Source of the DNA: a virus
IMG/VR virus record: IMGVR_UViG_3300037847_006528
Coordinates: 16,871-80,870 of that record
Length of the DNA: 64,000 nucleotides
Direction: 5' to 3' (one strand)
Shown here: piece by piece, positions 8,980-17,075 of the stretch
Layout of the letters: every line of letters begins with the position of its first letter
How positions within the stretch are numbered: position 1 is the stretch's first letter
Translations under genes and position numbers: made by a program
The notes under the pieces: model-generated
Databases searched by the model: none
What the model was told of the DNA's origin: nothing
What the model saw: only the letters and a program-made list of their open reading frames with translations

Positions 8980-9415
8980 TTAAAAAATCTCTTAGTGTTC
9001 TAGTCTTTTTCTTCACAGTATCTTCTCCAACTTTTATGCCCGTGTCAACAAATTTATCTTTCTCTGGTGGCTTGTAATTAAATTCCTTGTATTTTTTGCT
9101 TAAATATTCTTTTCCGTCTTTGGTTAAAAAATATTTAATAGTGCCTTTTAATTCAAAAGGTGGTTTAATCTTGCTTAAAAAGTCGAGATCGTTGTCAAAC
9201 TGTGCGAAAATTTTTGTCACAGTAGACATTTCAAAAACATAATTTATCGGCCTTGAGCCGCCGAGCATACGTTTTAAAAACTCTTTTCTTTCTTTGAAGA
9301 AAGGCTTAGCTTGCTTCTTAGCTTTTGGCAAAAACTCATGGCCACAATCACAGACTTTTACCCGCGCTCCGAGTAGAGTATTACAGGATGGGCATGACTT
9401 TTTACCTCTTGGCAT
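8972..9415 (-). CDS. Zinc-ribbon protein at head of replication operon
   Basis: A 147-residue basic protein whose N-terminus holds four cysteines in a zinc-ribbon pattern (CPSCNTL then VCDCGHEF). A lysine-rich stretch follows, and the end is charged (TRTLRDFLND). It is the first gene of the replication operon, starting 39 bp upstream from the end of the neighbouring gmd gene, so its 5' region should hold the operon promoter. No clean one was found: TTGACT with 15-nt spacing to TTATCT is the best candidate on this strand. Function unknown; zinc-dependent DNA or RNA polymerase contact is possible. Confidence 0.7.
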   Translation of the reverse strand: MPRGKKSCPSCNTLLGARVKVCDCGHEFLPKAKKQAKPFFKERKEFLKRMLGGSRPINYVFEMSTVTKIFAQFDNDLDFLSKIKPPFELKGTIKYFLTKDGKEYLSKKYKEFNYKPPEKDKFVDTGIKVGEDTVKKKTRTLRDFLND

Positions 9416-9453
9416 ACAGTCAAGATAACTGCATATATGATAAAGTCAATGCT

Positions 9454-10431
9454 TTAGACTTTTTTTTCCCAATATGAGACCATATCATGAACTAACCCTT
9501 TAAAATCAAATTTTGGTTTCCAATTAAGAGCTTTTCTTGCCCTAGTAGAGTCTCCTTTTAATACAGCGAGTTCCTCTGGTCTCATGAATTTTGGATCTTG
9601 GGATACATAATCTTTATAATCTAAATCAAAATATCCAAAAGCTTCTTTACAGAAATCTCTAACAGAGTGACTTTCTTTAGATGAAATAACAAATTCATCT
9701 GGCTCATGATGTTGCAGCATCAAATACATTGCTTCAACATAATCTTTAGAATGACCCCAATCTCTATAAGCGTCTAGGTTTCCTAAAACCAACTTATCTT
9801 TTTTACCTGCTGCGATCTCTGCGACACCTTTAGCAATTTTTGCCGTCACGAAGTTCTCTCCCCGTCTAGGAGATTCATGATTAAAAAGAATCCCATTAGA
9901 TGCAAAAAGGTTGTATGAGTTCCTGTAATTTCTCACGATACAGTAAGCTGCCAGTTTGGAGCATCCATATGGGCTAACAGGCTTCATGTTTGTGGTTTCC
10001 CTCTGGAAGCCGTCTTCGTCTATCTCATTGCCAAACATTTCTGATGAGCTAGCTTGATAAAATTTAGAATCAGGGCAAGAAAACCTATACGCCTCCAAGA
10101 GATTTAAAGTTCCTATCATGTTTGTTTGCAAGGTAAATTGAGGAACATCGAAGCTAACTCTTACATGACTTTGGGCGGCTAAATTATAAATTTCATCTGG
10201 CTTTATTGAGGCCATAAGTCTGTTTAGAGATGATGGGTCCAATAAATCTGCATAGTGCGTGTTGACCAATCCCTTGCCTACCAAGTGGTCTATTCTGCTT
10301 TCCTGAGTGCTTGCTAAGGAATGTCTACGAATAAGACCGTGAACTTCATAATCTTTCTCAAGTAAAAGTTCGGCTAAGTAACTGCCGTCTTGACCCGATA
10401 TGCCAGTAATAAGAGCTTTTTTCTTTTTCAT
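9454..10431 (-). CDS. gmd: GDP-mannose 4,6-dehydratase
   Basis: Converts GDP-D-mannose to GDP-4-dehydro-6-deoxy-D-mannose, the precursor of GDP-fucose, GDP-rhamnose and GDP-perosamine. The N-terminus KALITGISGQDGSYLAELLL is the characteristic GMD NADP-binding motif, followed by the RRHS segment, YNLAAQSHV, the SSSEMFG active-site region, SPYGCSK (YxxxK) and a substrate motif near NHESPRRGENF. The length of about 325 residues is near normal. An in-frame ATG at 10455 would overlap the previous gene; the ATG at 10431 is preferred because it starts directly at the conserved MKKKKALITG. It is the last gene of the glycan operon. Confidence 0.93.
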   Translation of the reverse strand: MKKKKALITGISGQDGSYLAELLLEKDYEVHGLIRRHSLASTQESRIDHLVGKGLVNTHYADLLDPSSLNRLMASIKPDEIYNLAAQSHVRVSFDVPQFTLQTNMIGTLNLLEAYRFSCPDSKFYQASSSEMFGNEIDEDGFQRETTNMKPVSPYGCSKLAAYCIVRNYRNSYNLFASNGILFNHESPRRGENFVTAKIAKGVAEIAAGKKDKLVLGNLDAYRDWGHSKDYVEAMYLMLQHHEPDEFVISSKESHSVRDFCKEAFGYFDLDYKDYVSQDPKFMRPEELAVLKGDSTRARKALNWKPKFDFKGLVHDMVSYWEKKV

Positions 10432-10441
10432 TATCAGTCTA

Positions 10442-11032
10442 TTATAAGAAAACATCTAACTTTGTCAAGTCTGGCCAATCATCTACAACCCATTTTCTTG
10501 GTTTATCTTTAATTGCTTGAGGTAGTTTTTCTAAGCCAAGCTGCGCCGTTTCAGGAGTCATATAATAATGATAGCCGAAACTAGATATGTTTTGATTTCT
10601 CCAAGGAATATTGGGTTCTCTCCCATCGTAAGACATTTTTTTAAGTTCCTTAGCGGCAGTAGCGTCATCAGTTAATATCATACCCCCTCTACCAAGGCTC
10701 AAATGCTTTTGGAACTGAAAGCTCAAACACATAAAAGTTTTGGGTATGTAAGTATTCTTACCCCATAGCACGGCGGCATCTATTATGTTTGTTCCGTAAA
10801 GATAATAATAATCTTGCCAAGATTCCTCTTTCCAAGAAAGGGGGATCTTTAGTTTGTTGGCTAAAAAGGGTATAGAAATATAGGTTCTTTTGGGAATGCA
10901 TAAATTTTTCACGTTTTTATATATCATACATAACTCAATACCATGAGTGCATGAATCAACGGCAACTGCGTGAGTAGACCCAAAAAAGTCTGCTACTTGC
11001 TTTTCAAAATTTTCTACAGCTTCAAAACTCAT
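10442..11032 (-). CDS. Minimal DegT/DnrJ-type sugar aminotransferase-like protein
   Basis: A 196-residue protein matching the core of PLP-dependent sugar aminotransferases: FEKQVADFFGSTHAVAVDSCTHG (family FExxFAxxxGxxxxVxxxSGTxA), NIIDAAVLWG (the ID/EDAA strand that stacks on PLP), and SFQFQKHLSLGRGGM with the candidate PLP lysine. YHYYMTPETAQLGLEKL matches NYRMTDLQAALGLxQL. Full-length enzymes have about 370 residues; the C-terminal domain and parts of the large domain are missing. With gmd and the formyltransferase on either side it suggests GDP-perosamine formation, but a protein this short may be inactive or doing something else. Confidence 0.65.
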   Translation of the reverse strand: MSFEAVENFEKQVADFFGSTHAVAVDSCTHGIELCMIYKNVKNLCIPKRTYISIPFLANKLKIPLSWKEESWQDYYYLYGTNIIDAAVLWGKNTYIPKTFMCLSFQFQKHLSLGRGGMILTDDATAAKELKKMSYDGREPNIPWRNQNISSFGYHYYMTPETAQLGLEKLPQAIKDKPRKWVVDDWPDLTKLDVFL

Positions 11033-11033
11033 T

Positions 11034-11639
11034 TTAATCGTATTTTAAATATATTTTTTCTCCTCTTTTGTTGTAATAGTATGCTAGTTCTTTGCCTTCG
11101 AAATCGAATGCTCTTGCATATCTTGTAAGATCCTTGGCTTTTTGTATGTCTTTTTCGCGGTAAAGTTTTCGATTTTTGGTCTCTTGGGGTTTCAAAGAGA
11201 ATTTTCCTTTTAATAGATTATTATACCAATCTTGGAACATTTCTAAAATCATTTTTTCGCATTTATTAAAAACAACTTGAGCGGTATCTCCCTCACTAAT
11301 CGAGAATTCTCTAACCTCTATAATTGGGCCTGTGTCTATACCTTCATCAATTTTGTGTAGAGATACACCCCCACTTTTCTCTCTGTTAATAATAAACCAG
11401 CTAGCCAAACCAACTCCCCTGTATTTAGGAAGGGGAGCGGGGTGGAAGTTAAAACACTGTTTTTTCTCGACCGTCTCTTTGGAAAGAATTTTATCGTATT
11501 TTACGGAAATGATTATATCGCTAGCCTCTATATCGTCTGTTAGCGAAAAGCCCTGAGGGGTGTTTTCTTTAGCCCACTTTTTACACAGTTCACCTACAGG
11601 TCTAGCAGTGGCTATGCACACTTTTTTATCAACCGCCAT
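11034..11639 (-). CDS. Formyltransferase of the methionyl-tRNA/sugar N-formyltransferase family
   Basis: A 201-residue single-domain formyltransferase. The 10-formyl-tetrahydrofolate site is clear: NFHPAPLPKYRGVGLASW (the HPSLLPxYRG motif) and LHKIDEGIDTGPII (the DxGxDTGxI motif with the catalytic aspartate). The C-terminal tRNA-binding domain of Fmt is absent, as in sugar-nucleotide formyltransferases such as WbkC, which makes GDP-N-formylperosamine. The two flanking genes, gmd and an aminotransferase-like gene, would supply exactly that substrate. Family is secure; the sugar is inferred. Confidence 0.8.
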   Translation of the reverse strand: MAVDKKVCIATARPVGELCKKWAKENTPQGFSLTDDIEASDIIISVKYDKILSKETVEKKQCFNFHPAPLPKYRGVGLASWFIINREKSGGVSLHKIDEGIDTGPIIEVREFSISEGDTAQVVFNKCEKMILEMFQDWYNNLLKGKFSLKPQETKNRKLYREKDIQKAKDLTRYARAFDFEGKELAYYYNKRGEKIYLKYD

Positions 11640-12441
11640 GAGAGAGTAGTGTGTGATTATTCAAAAGCCTCATATTATTACTAAATAGTATAGCAGACAG
11701 AGAAACGGCGCTATTTCTACCTATTAAATGTTTACATTTAGAGAGAGTTAAAACTTCTATAAATAATTCAATCCAAGCTTCTTCCGAATCTGCGAATTGT
11801 TTAGTTTTAGATATAAAACTATAGTCGTCTTCTGTGTCATTTTTAAATTTAAAGTTGGGGTAGTGAATAATTTTGTTGCCGTAAATATCTTTTAATTTTT
11901 TAATAGACTCATAATTATCACTGCTAACAAAAATTTTATCATATTTCTTTTCTATTCTATTAATTTTATCCAGATAATGAGAAAAATCGTAAACACCATG
12001 TTCTGAGTGCCAGTAATTCATGTCTGTAAGGCGAATATGAACACCTAGAGTTTTATCTGTTAGTTTTTTGAGAAAAAAATTATTTACTTTTTTAATTATA
12101 TGTTTTTTAAATGCTACCTTAGAGAGAATTTTTTTTAAGTTTTTATAAGTTAGAGAATTTTTTGATAAAATTTCTCCGTTATACATTATGCCACCATTTT
12201 CTAGTAACGGGGATCTCCTGTGACCTTCTAAAATAATATCGGGATCTTCCTTTGATTTTGTTTGATCGACAACACAATTAAATGCGCTACCGCCTTGGTA
12301 TATAGAGTCGAAAACAATGTCGAACTTCCGTTTCCTTCTCATTATCTCATCTTCATTAAAAAGATCAACAACTCTAAAAACACTTAATAAGAAGTGTCCT
12401 AAAGTTCCATTATCGCAATCATTTCTAACAAGAATTTTCAT
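11629..12441 (-). CDS. Fucosyltransferase-like protein (GT23/NodZ-type motif)
   Basis: A 270-residue protein with the signature LGVHIRLTDMNYW in its middle, resembling the GDP-fucose-binding HxRxxD loop of alpha-1,6-fucosyltransferases and O-fucosyltransferases. A Rossmann-like stretch (DKIFVSSDNYESIKKLKDIYG) and the C-terminal segment LSKCKHLIGRNSAVSLSAILF follow, the latter matching the SxxS/A donor-binding helix of this superfamily. It overlaps the formyltransferase gene by 11 bp and the methyltransferase gene by 4 bp. Transfer of a 6-deoxysugar onto the phage- or host-made glycan is inferred. Confidence 0.6.
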   Translation of the reverse strand: MKILVRNDCDNGTLGHFLLSVFRVVDLFNEDEIMRRKRKFDIVFDSIYQGGSAFNCVVDQTKSKEDPDIILEGHRRSPLLENGGIMYNGEILSKNSLTYKNLKKILSKVAFKKHIIKKVNNFFLKKLTDKTLGVHIRLTDMNYWHSEHGVYDFSHYLDKINRIEKKYDKIFVSSDNYESIKKLKDIYGNKIIHYPNFKFKNDTEDDYSFISKTKQFADSEEAWIELFIEVLTLSKCKHLIGRNSAVSLSAILFSNNMRLLNNHTLLSHGG

Positions 12442-12977
12442 TTAGTAGACTCTACGTTCAAACTTATCAAGGTTCCTTTGTCTTTATCCATATGAGGTAG
12501 ATAGGCTTGAGAACAATCGTCAATGTGAGAATGATCAGTATCTCTCCAGTTATATTTTTTTATTGAATTGAACCCGACAGACTTAAGTAATGTAGACAAA
12601 GAATCAAAATCATACACAGTCTTATGATAGATGGTTTCATTTGACATGGGCATCTTGCCATAAAGAGGGCCAAGAAATCTACTTAAAGGATATTCTTCGT
12701 TTATATATAATTTACTTATTTGATGAAAATCAGGAACCGCTATCCTTAAAATGCCACCGAACTTAAGAACCCTAAACCATTCCTTTAAAACTGAAACGGC
12801 TTTTTCTCTGTCGAAATATTCAAACACATGAGAGGCATAAATAATATCTACAGATCTATCTTTAAATTTTAGTTTAGTAATATCTTCACCGTCAAGATGT
12901 TCATAATCGGCTCCATCAATGTGAGTCCATTCATTACCAAAATTTTTAGAACCGCAACCTAAGTGTAATTTAATCAT
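12438..12977 (-). CDS. SAM-dependent methyltransferase
   Basis: Class I methyltransferase. It starts directly at IKLHLGCGSKNFGNEWTHID (motif I, GxGxG-like LGCGS plus the acidic ID), followed by DRSVDIIYASHVFEYF (motif II region) and LKEWFRVLKFGGILRIAVPDF (motif III), as in WcaJ-cluster and RfbT-like sugar methyltransferases. An ATG at 13016 is in frame, but the ATG at 12977 overlaps the previous stop by 8 bp and sits at the family start, so it is preferred. It probably O-methylates a sugar in the glycan made by this operon; the substrate is unknown. Confidence 0.8.
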   Translation of the reverse strand: MIKLHLGCGSKNFGNEWTHIDGADYEHLDGEDITKLKFKDRSVDIIYASHVFEYFDREKAVSVLKEWFRVLKFGGILRIAVPDFHQISKLYINEEYPLSRFLGPLYGKMPMSNETIYHKTVYDFDSLSTLLKSVGFNSIKKYNWRDTDHSHIDDCSQAYLPHMDKDKGTLISLNVESTK

Positions 12978-13569
12978 TTCTGTTTCTGTGAGAACCGTGT
13001 ATGTGGTAGAATTCATCGTAATATGAAAAGGGCTTATTCTTTATTTCCTCATATCGTTCATTCATGCTGATTATTCTTTTTGTTGCGGATTCTTTATCCA
13101 GTTTAACATCAGGGGGCAAAAGATTTTTTAATTTTGAATACAAATTCTCTACGATTTGTTTTAGTGAGTATTCGGGTGTTTCATTTAATTCTTCAAATTG
13201 AATTCGCAGTAAATTTTCTTTCTGGTAATATTTAGGATCAATAATTCTAGGCGGTTTTAATGATCGCCTCTCAGAGCAGACAAAATACCACTTCATCCCT
13301 CTACACTCTTGGTGTTGTGCTCCAGATAAACGCTCTTCCCAATAATCTAAATCAGTATTATGAGTAACAATAATTTGTTTAGTTTCATCATTGCTTTTAG
13401 GGCAAGGTTCTGTAGGGCATATAAAGCCATGTAGCAAGTTGTGTAAAACAGTGCTCGCCGTGCGTGGCGGCGAAGCTTGTATTATTTTATAAGAGTGATC
13501 TAAGATTGGCAACGGTGTCGGACCATTCTCAACAGCAGGGAAACCAAACTTAAATGTGTGTCTATTCAT
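12970..13569 (-). CDS. Sulfotransferase-like P-loop protein
   Basis: A 199-residue protein with KIIQASPPRTASTVLHNLL near residues 28-46, resembling the PAPS 5'-phosphosulfate-binding loop (PRTGSTLL) of sulfotransferases. KWYFVCSERRSL is a possible 3'-phosphate-binding strand, and LLRIQFEELNE resembles the late RxE(D/E)L strand. Within a glycan operon it may add sulfate to a sugar. The P-loop could also belong to a short kinase, so the reaction is uncertain. Confidence 0.55.
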   Translation of the reverse strand: MNRHTFKFGFPAVENGPTPLPILDHSYKIIQASPPRTASTVLHNLLHGFICPTEPCPKSNDETKQIIVTHNTDLDYWEERLSGAQHQECRGMKWYFVCSERRSLKPPRIIDPKYYQKENLLRIQFEELNETPEYSLKQIVENLYSKLKNLLPPDVKLDKESATKRIISMNERYEEIKNKPFSYYDEFYHIHGSHRNRND

Positions 13570-13978
13570 TATTTAAAAAGGTTTTATCTTTTGCTTGCCC
13601 CATGTATGGCCCTGTTTTTATTTCGTATACTAAAGCGCCATCTTCTAAGGCTTGGTAATTATGCCCCCCTCTGAATGTGATTGTTGCGTCCCCTGCTTCT
13701 AGTATGTTTTCTTCTAAAAGATTATCTTCCTCATCGTAATGGAAGGTTTTAACTTTTCCTCCAATGACAATCCAGCATTCTTGAGTTATATCTGTTTCTC
13801 TGACAAGCCTTAAATGTTTGTGTCCCCTGAATTTATGATTGTCGGGGATTTTTATAGCCGCAAGCTGCAAAAATTCTTTCTCAGTTGAGATGTCTTCCCT
13901 AAAATCTAACGCCTCTAAATCAGATTTTCTATAAATTATATGAAGAGTTTGTCCTTCTTTGTTTTTTATTTCTTTCAT
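13562..13978 (-). CDS. Cupin-fold protein of the glycan island
   Basis: A 138-residue protein with a cupin-type beta pattern: HKFRGHKHL (metal-ligand histidines), ECWIVIGGKVKTFHYD, ILEAGDATITFRGGHNYQAL and VYEIKTGPYMG. Small cupins of this kind occur in polysaccharide clusters next to nucleotide-sugar enzymes and may be sugar isomerases, epimerases or binding proteins. It overlaps the flanking genes by 4 and 8 bp. Fold confidence is good; the activity is not known. Confidence 0.7.
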   Translation of the reverse strand: MKEIKNKEGQTLHIIYRKSDLEALDFREDISTEKEFLQLAAIKIPDNHKFRGHKHLRLVRETDITQECWIVIGGKVKTFHYDEEDNLLEENILEAGDATITFRGGHNYQALEDGALVYEIKTGPYMGQAKDKTFLNNE

Positions 13979-14757
13979 AAGCTAATCCATTCTTTCGGGA
14001 ATATATTCATATCAATACCTTTAATCCAATTATCGGGATAAATAACTTTTTTATCTATATTTTTATTTAAAAACGCGCCCCACCAAGAAAAGGTAGAGTT
14101 CGCTATTATATTGTCTGAGCACAAAGACATGCAACAAAGATCTATAAAAGCATTATACTGGGGAGGAAAACAGAAGAATCTATCTCCATCGAAATTTTCT
14201 TTAACCCAATCATAATCGTCAGAAAAAACTAAAAAACACTTTTCTGGGAAATGTTTTATAGCTTGCTCATAGTATTCCATGCTTTGCACGGGGTGACGGT
14301 CTATTTTTAAATAGTCTCCTCTCCTGACATGAATTGAAACAGTTTGCCTGACATTTATTTTTAATTTATTTAAAATATCTTTTGCCTCCTTTATGGTTTT
14401 TTTGTTGAATTCGATTCCTAGATTATCAGATAAGTCAAAATAGTCTTTGTTTTGGAAATAACCATCAAAATTAGTGTTGTCATTTATAGAGAATACTTCA
14501 TGATCAAACATATTATCTTGATGTTCCCTATAAACATACTGGATATATTTAGACAGGAATGTCGCGTCTTTTTTGGGTATCTTAATATCAAAACCCTCTT
14601 CTAGTTGCTGAATTCTTTGCCCAGAATGGTGCATAAATTCTTGAGAGGTTGGATAATACGCTTTATATTTAGTTTTTTGAGCTACTCTTAATAGAAAATA
14701 ATAATTAAAAAGAGCATTGCCTATAGCTCTATTACATATATCTAAACATGTAATCAT
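13975..14757 (-). CDS. GT11 alpha-1,2-fucosyltransferase-like enzyme
   Basis: A 260-residue glycosyltransferase with the hallmark GT11 motifs: SIHVRRGDYLK (GDP-fucose-binding HxRRGDY), CFLVFSDDYDWVKENF, and IIANSTFSWWGAFLN near the C-terminus. The family transfers L-fucose from GDP-fucose to galactose. The gmd product in the same operon is one step (GDP-fucose synthase) away from GDP-fucose, and that second enzyme is not seen in this window, so it may be host-supplied or the donor may be another GDP-6-deoxysugar. Family assignment is firm. Confidence 0.88.
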   Translation of the reverse strand: MITCLDICNRAIGNALFNYYFLLRVAQKTKYKAYYPTSQEFMHHSGQRIQQLEEGFDIKIPKKDATFLSKYIQYVYREHQDNMFDHEVFSINDNTNFDGYFQNKDYFDLSDNLGIEFNKKTIKEAKDILNKLKINVRQTVSIHVRRGDYLKIDRHPVQSMEYYEQAIKHFPEKCFLVFSDDYDWVKENFDGDRFFCFPPQYNAFIDLCCMSLCSDNIIANSTFSWWGAFLNKNIDKKVIYPDNWIKGIDMNIFPKEWISL

Positions 14758-15413
14758 TTGTAAGTATCAAATTGTTTTTCTATGGTATCTTGTCGAGGGC
14801 TAACGAATCCATCTATATCTGAATATCCGTTATATTGACAGGCGCAAAGCTTGTTGGGCATATATGAATTTCCCTCTTTTTGATATTTTCTAAGATGTAT
14901 ATCATGACAAACATTTGCTGATGTCCAGTCAATCCAAGATGATCTATCATTCCTCTCAGGAAAATCTTTTACATAGCGTAAAGCGAAATCTCTATTGTAA
15001 GTTATAGCGTGGGCAGTCCCAGCACACATTACCTTTAGTAAAAAACTTTCTTTAGTTTTTTCTAGTGGATTTTCAACCCCTTCCTCTCTGGGAGCACACC
15101 CCCAATATAAAAGATCCCAATCATTATTTTTTAGGCTATTTAGACATTTAGATATTAAAGAAGCTGTATAATCATAAAAAAATATATCATCCTCAAAAAT
15201 AGTAAATTGATCTTCTCCGCTTGATAATCCAAGTGTTATAGCGTTCCGATGAGCCGCAGAGCAACCCGCTCGCGTGATTGAGCTATCCCCCGAGCCAAAA
15301 TCCACACCATCAACCCTTGTCAAAAGAGACTCATCATCTATTGAAGAAAATTGAGATTTAAATAACTTCCACCTATCTTTTCTTTTTTCTAAGTTAATAA
15401 CATAATATTTCAT
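14754..15413 (-). CDS. GT25-family LPS-type glycosyltransferase
   Basis: A 219-residue protein beginning KYYVINLEKRKDRWKLFKSQF, the GT25 start motif (INLxxRxDR). LTRVDGVDFGSGDSSITRAGCSAAHRNAI holds the GCxxSH-like turn, FTIFEDDIFF is the DxD-type metal site, and WDLLYWGCAPRE follows. GT25 enzymes add galactose or related sugars to lipooligosaccharide in Gram-negative bacteria. The 3' end overlaps the next gene by 4 bp. Confidence 0.85.
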   Translation of the reverse strand: MKYYVINLEKRKDRWKLFKSQFSSIDDESLLTRVDGVDFGSGDSSITRAGCSAAHRNAITLGLSSGEDQFTIFEDDIFFYDYTASLISKCLNSLKNNDWDLLYWGCAPREEGVENPLEKTKESFLLKVMCAGTAHAITYNRDFALRYVKDFPERNDRSSWIDWTSANVCHDIHLRKYQKEGNSYMPNKLCACQYNGYSDIDGFVSPRQDTIEKQFDTYK

Positions 15414-16233
15414 TTACTTGACCACACTCTGGAATTACTATTTCTTCTAAAACTTCACCAGTTTGTTTATTCATTTTAACAACACCTCCATCACACCCTT
15501 TGTGACGCTCAGCCGTAGAAGCTTTTGCAGATGCGCCAACATACAAAAAATTTTCATCAGTAGCCAACCCTCTTAATAAATAAACCGCCTCAGTCTCAAT
15601 ATGATTTAATGTTTCTAGTTGGGGTGAGGTATCTGGATTTTTTACATGATGTTCCTTGTTGACAGAAAAAACACGACCGTTCAGTGAGTCACAAATCCAA
15701 AACCTATCCCGAAAATATAAAATGCTATGAGAGTGATCTCCAAGAAACCTAGATAAGCATAGCATTTCTTGTGTGTGTGGGTTGAATTCATATAAACAAG
15801 ATTGTGCATCGAAGCTATCTCTATGACAAATTATCAATAACCTGTCATTATGTCTTTTAATTGTGTTCATGTGCGATCTTTGGCAACTAGGTATGCCTTC
15901 ATGAACTTGCAAGACCTCTCCTTGAAAATTTGTTTGATATATCCTGTTTGTTTTTGTGGATAGGATATAAATAGAATCTTCAAAGATCTCTATTCCATGA
16001 ACATCTTCACAACCTTTTATATCAAATTTATTTTTTAAGTTTAAAGATTCATCAAATGAGCATATTCTTGTATCGTGACTCAAACCTGAGTGACTGCCAA
16101 TTCTAAAGGCTGCGAAAAGTGTTTTGTTAGCCTTTTTTGTTTTTGCTAATCCAAAACAAACACCCTCATTTTCGTGTGTATATTCCTTTGAGGTTAAATT
16201 ATAAATACCTCTTGATGTAGAGCATAAAATCAT
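15394..16233 (-). CDS. Beta-propeller-like protein of unknown function
   Basis: A 279-residue protein made of repeated short beta-rich blocks of the form xxIYxLxxxxxxIY, DRLLIICHRD, DRFWICDSLNGRVFSV and ENFLYVGASAKAS, suggesting a small beta-propeller. It resembles the DUF4915-type proteins found in some polysaccharide and sulfotransferase clusters. No catalytic motif was recognised. It lies between the GT25 gene (20-bp overlap) and the epimerase gene in the same operon. Confidence 0.6.
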   Translation of the reverse strand: MILCSTSRGIYNLTSKEYTHENEGVCFGLAKTKKANKTLFAAFRIGSHSGLSHDTRICSFDESLNLKNKFDIKGCEDVHGIEIFEDSIYILSTKTNRIYQTNFQGEVLQVHEGIPSCQRSHMNTIKRHNDRLLIICHRDSFDAQSCLYEFNPHTQEMLCLSRFLGDHSHSILYFRDRFWICDSLNGRVFSVNKEHHVKNPDTSPQLETLNHIETEAVYLLRGLATDENFLYVGASAKASTAERHKGCDGGVVKMNKQTGEVLEEIVIPECGQVNEILCY

Positions 16234-17075
16234 TTATTTTTAATCCAATCTTCTAAATTATTTTTTGCTTCCCAGTTTAGATGTTTTTTAGCTAGCTCCG
16301 CGTTACATTCAACACTTTGTGCCTCCCCTTTTTTGTCTTCAAGGTAAGTTATGCCAAATGATGGTTTGTAAAGTTTTGCTGCCTCGTTTAGAGAGAACTT
16401 TCTACCTCTTCCTAGCTCAAAAATTATTCCGTAGCTTTGTGTTTCCCATATCTTAACTAGGCCATCTACTATATCATCAACATGGGTGAAATCTCTCTCC
16501 TTGCTTCCATCGCCGTAAATAGTTAAAGGTTTTTTCTCTCTATGAGCCTTATCCCATCTTGCTATTACAGTGGCATATTCTCCATCCTCTATGTGGTTCG
16601 GGCCATAAACATTGTAGAATCTAGCTATACTTTGTTTTAAACCGTAAATCTTATCAAATAGCTGGCAGAGTTCCTCTGAAGAGTCTTTGGTGAAGGTGTA
16701 AGGATTTTTAAACTTGCCACTATGATGAGAAGATGAGCCAGAAAAAATCACAGGGATTCCAAAGGCAGAGCAAAGCTGACAAACATTAAATGTTCCAATT
16801 ACATTTGAATCAAAATATTTTTTAGGGTGACTAAATGATGGTTGAATGCGAGCAAGAGCAGCTAGGTGAAAAACAACACTAGCTCCTTGAATAAGATTTT
16901 CCATCGCATCATAATCAGAAATGTCTTGTGAAATATATTCTACAGATTCTATATGGTTTGATGTAAGTCCTGTCGAATAATTGTCAATAGAGGTAACATC
17001 GTGTCCTAAAGAAACCAATTTCTTGCATAAATTATAGCCAATAAACCCCGCTCCTCCTGTTACAATAGCTTTCAT
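16230..17075 (-). CDS. NAD-dependent nucleotide-sugar epimerase/dehydratase (extended SDR)
   Basis: A GalE/WbpP-like short-chain dehydrogenase. The NAD-binding GGAGFIG is at residues 7-13 (KAIVTGGAGFIGYNLCKKL), followed by VFHLAALARI, the SGSSSHH catalytic serine strand, NPYTFTK with the YxxxK pair, RFYNVYGP and ERDFTHVDDI. At 281 residues it is slightly short of the 310-340 typical of the family, with a reduced C-terminal substrate domain. It likely converts a UDP- or GDP-sugar used by the neighbouring transferases; the substrate is unknown. Confidence 0.88.
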   Translation of the reverse strand: MKAIVTGGAGFIGYNLCKKLVSLGHDVTSIDNYSTGLTSNHIESVEYISQDISDYDAMENLIQGASVVFHLAALARIQPSFSHPKKYFDSNVIGTFNVCQLCSAFGIPVIFSGSSSHHSGKFKNPYTFTKDSSEELCQLFDKIYGLKQSIARFYNVYGPNHIEDGEYATVIARWDKAHREKKPLTIYGDGSKERDFTHVDDIVDGLVKIWETQSYGIIFELGRGRKFSLNEAAKLYKPSFGITYLEDKKGEAQSVECNAELAKKHLNWEAKNNLEDWIKNK

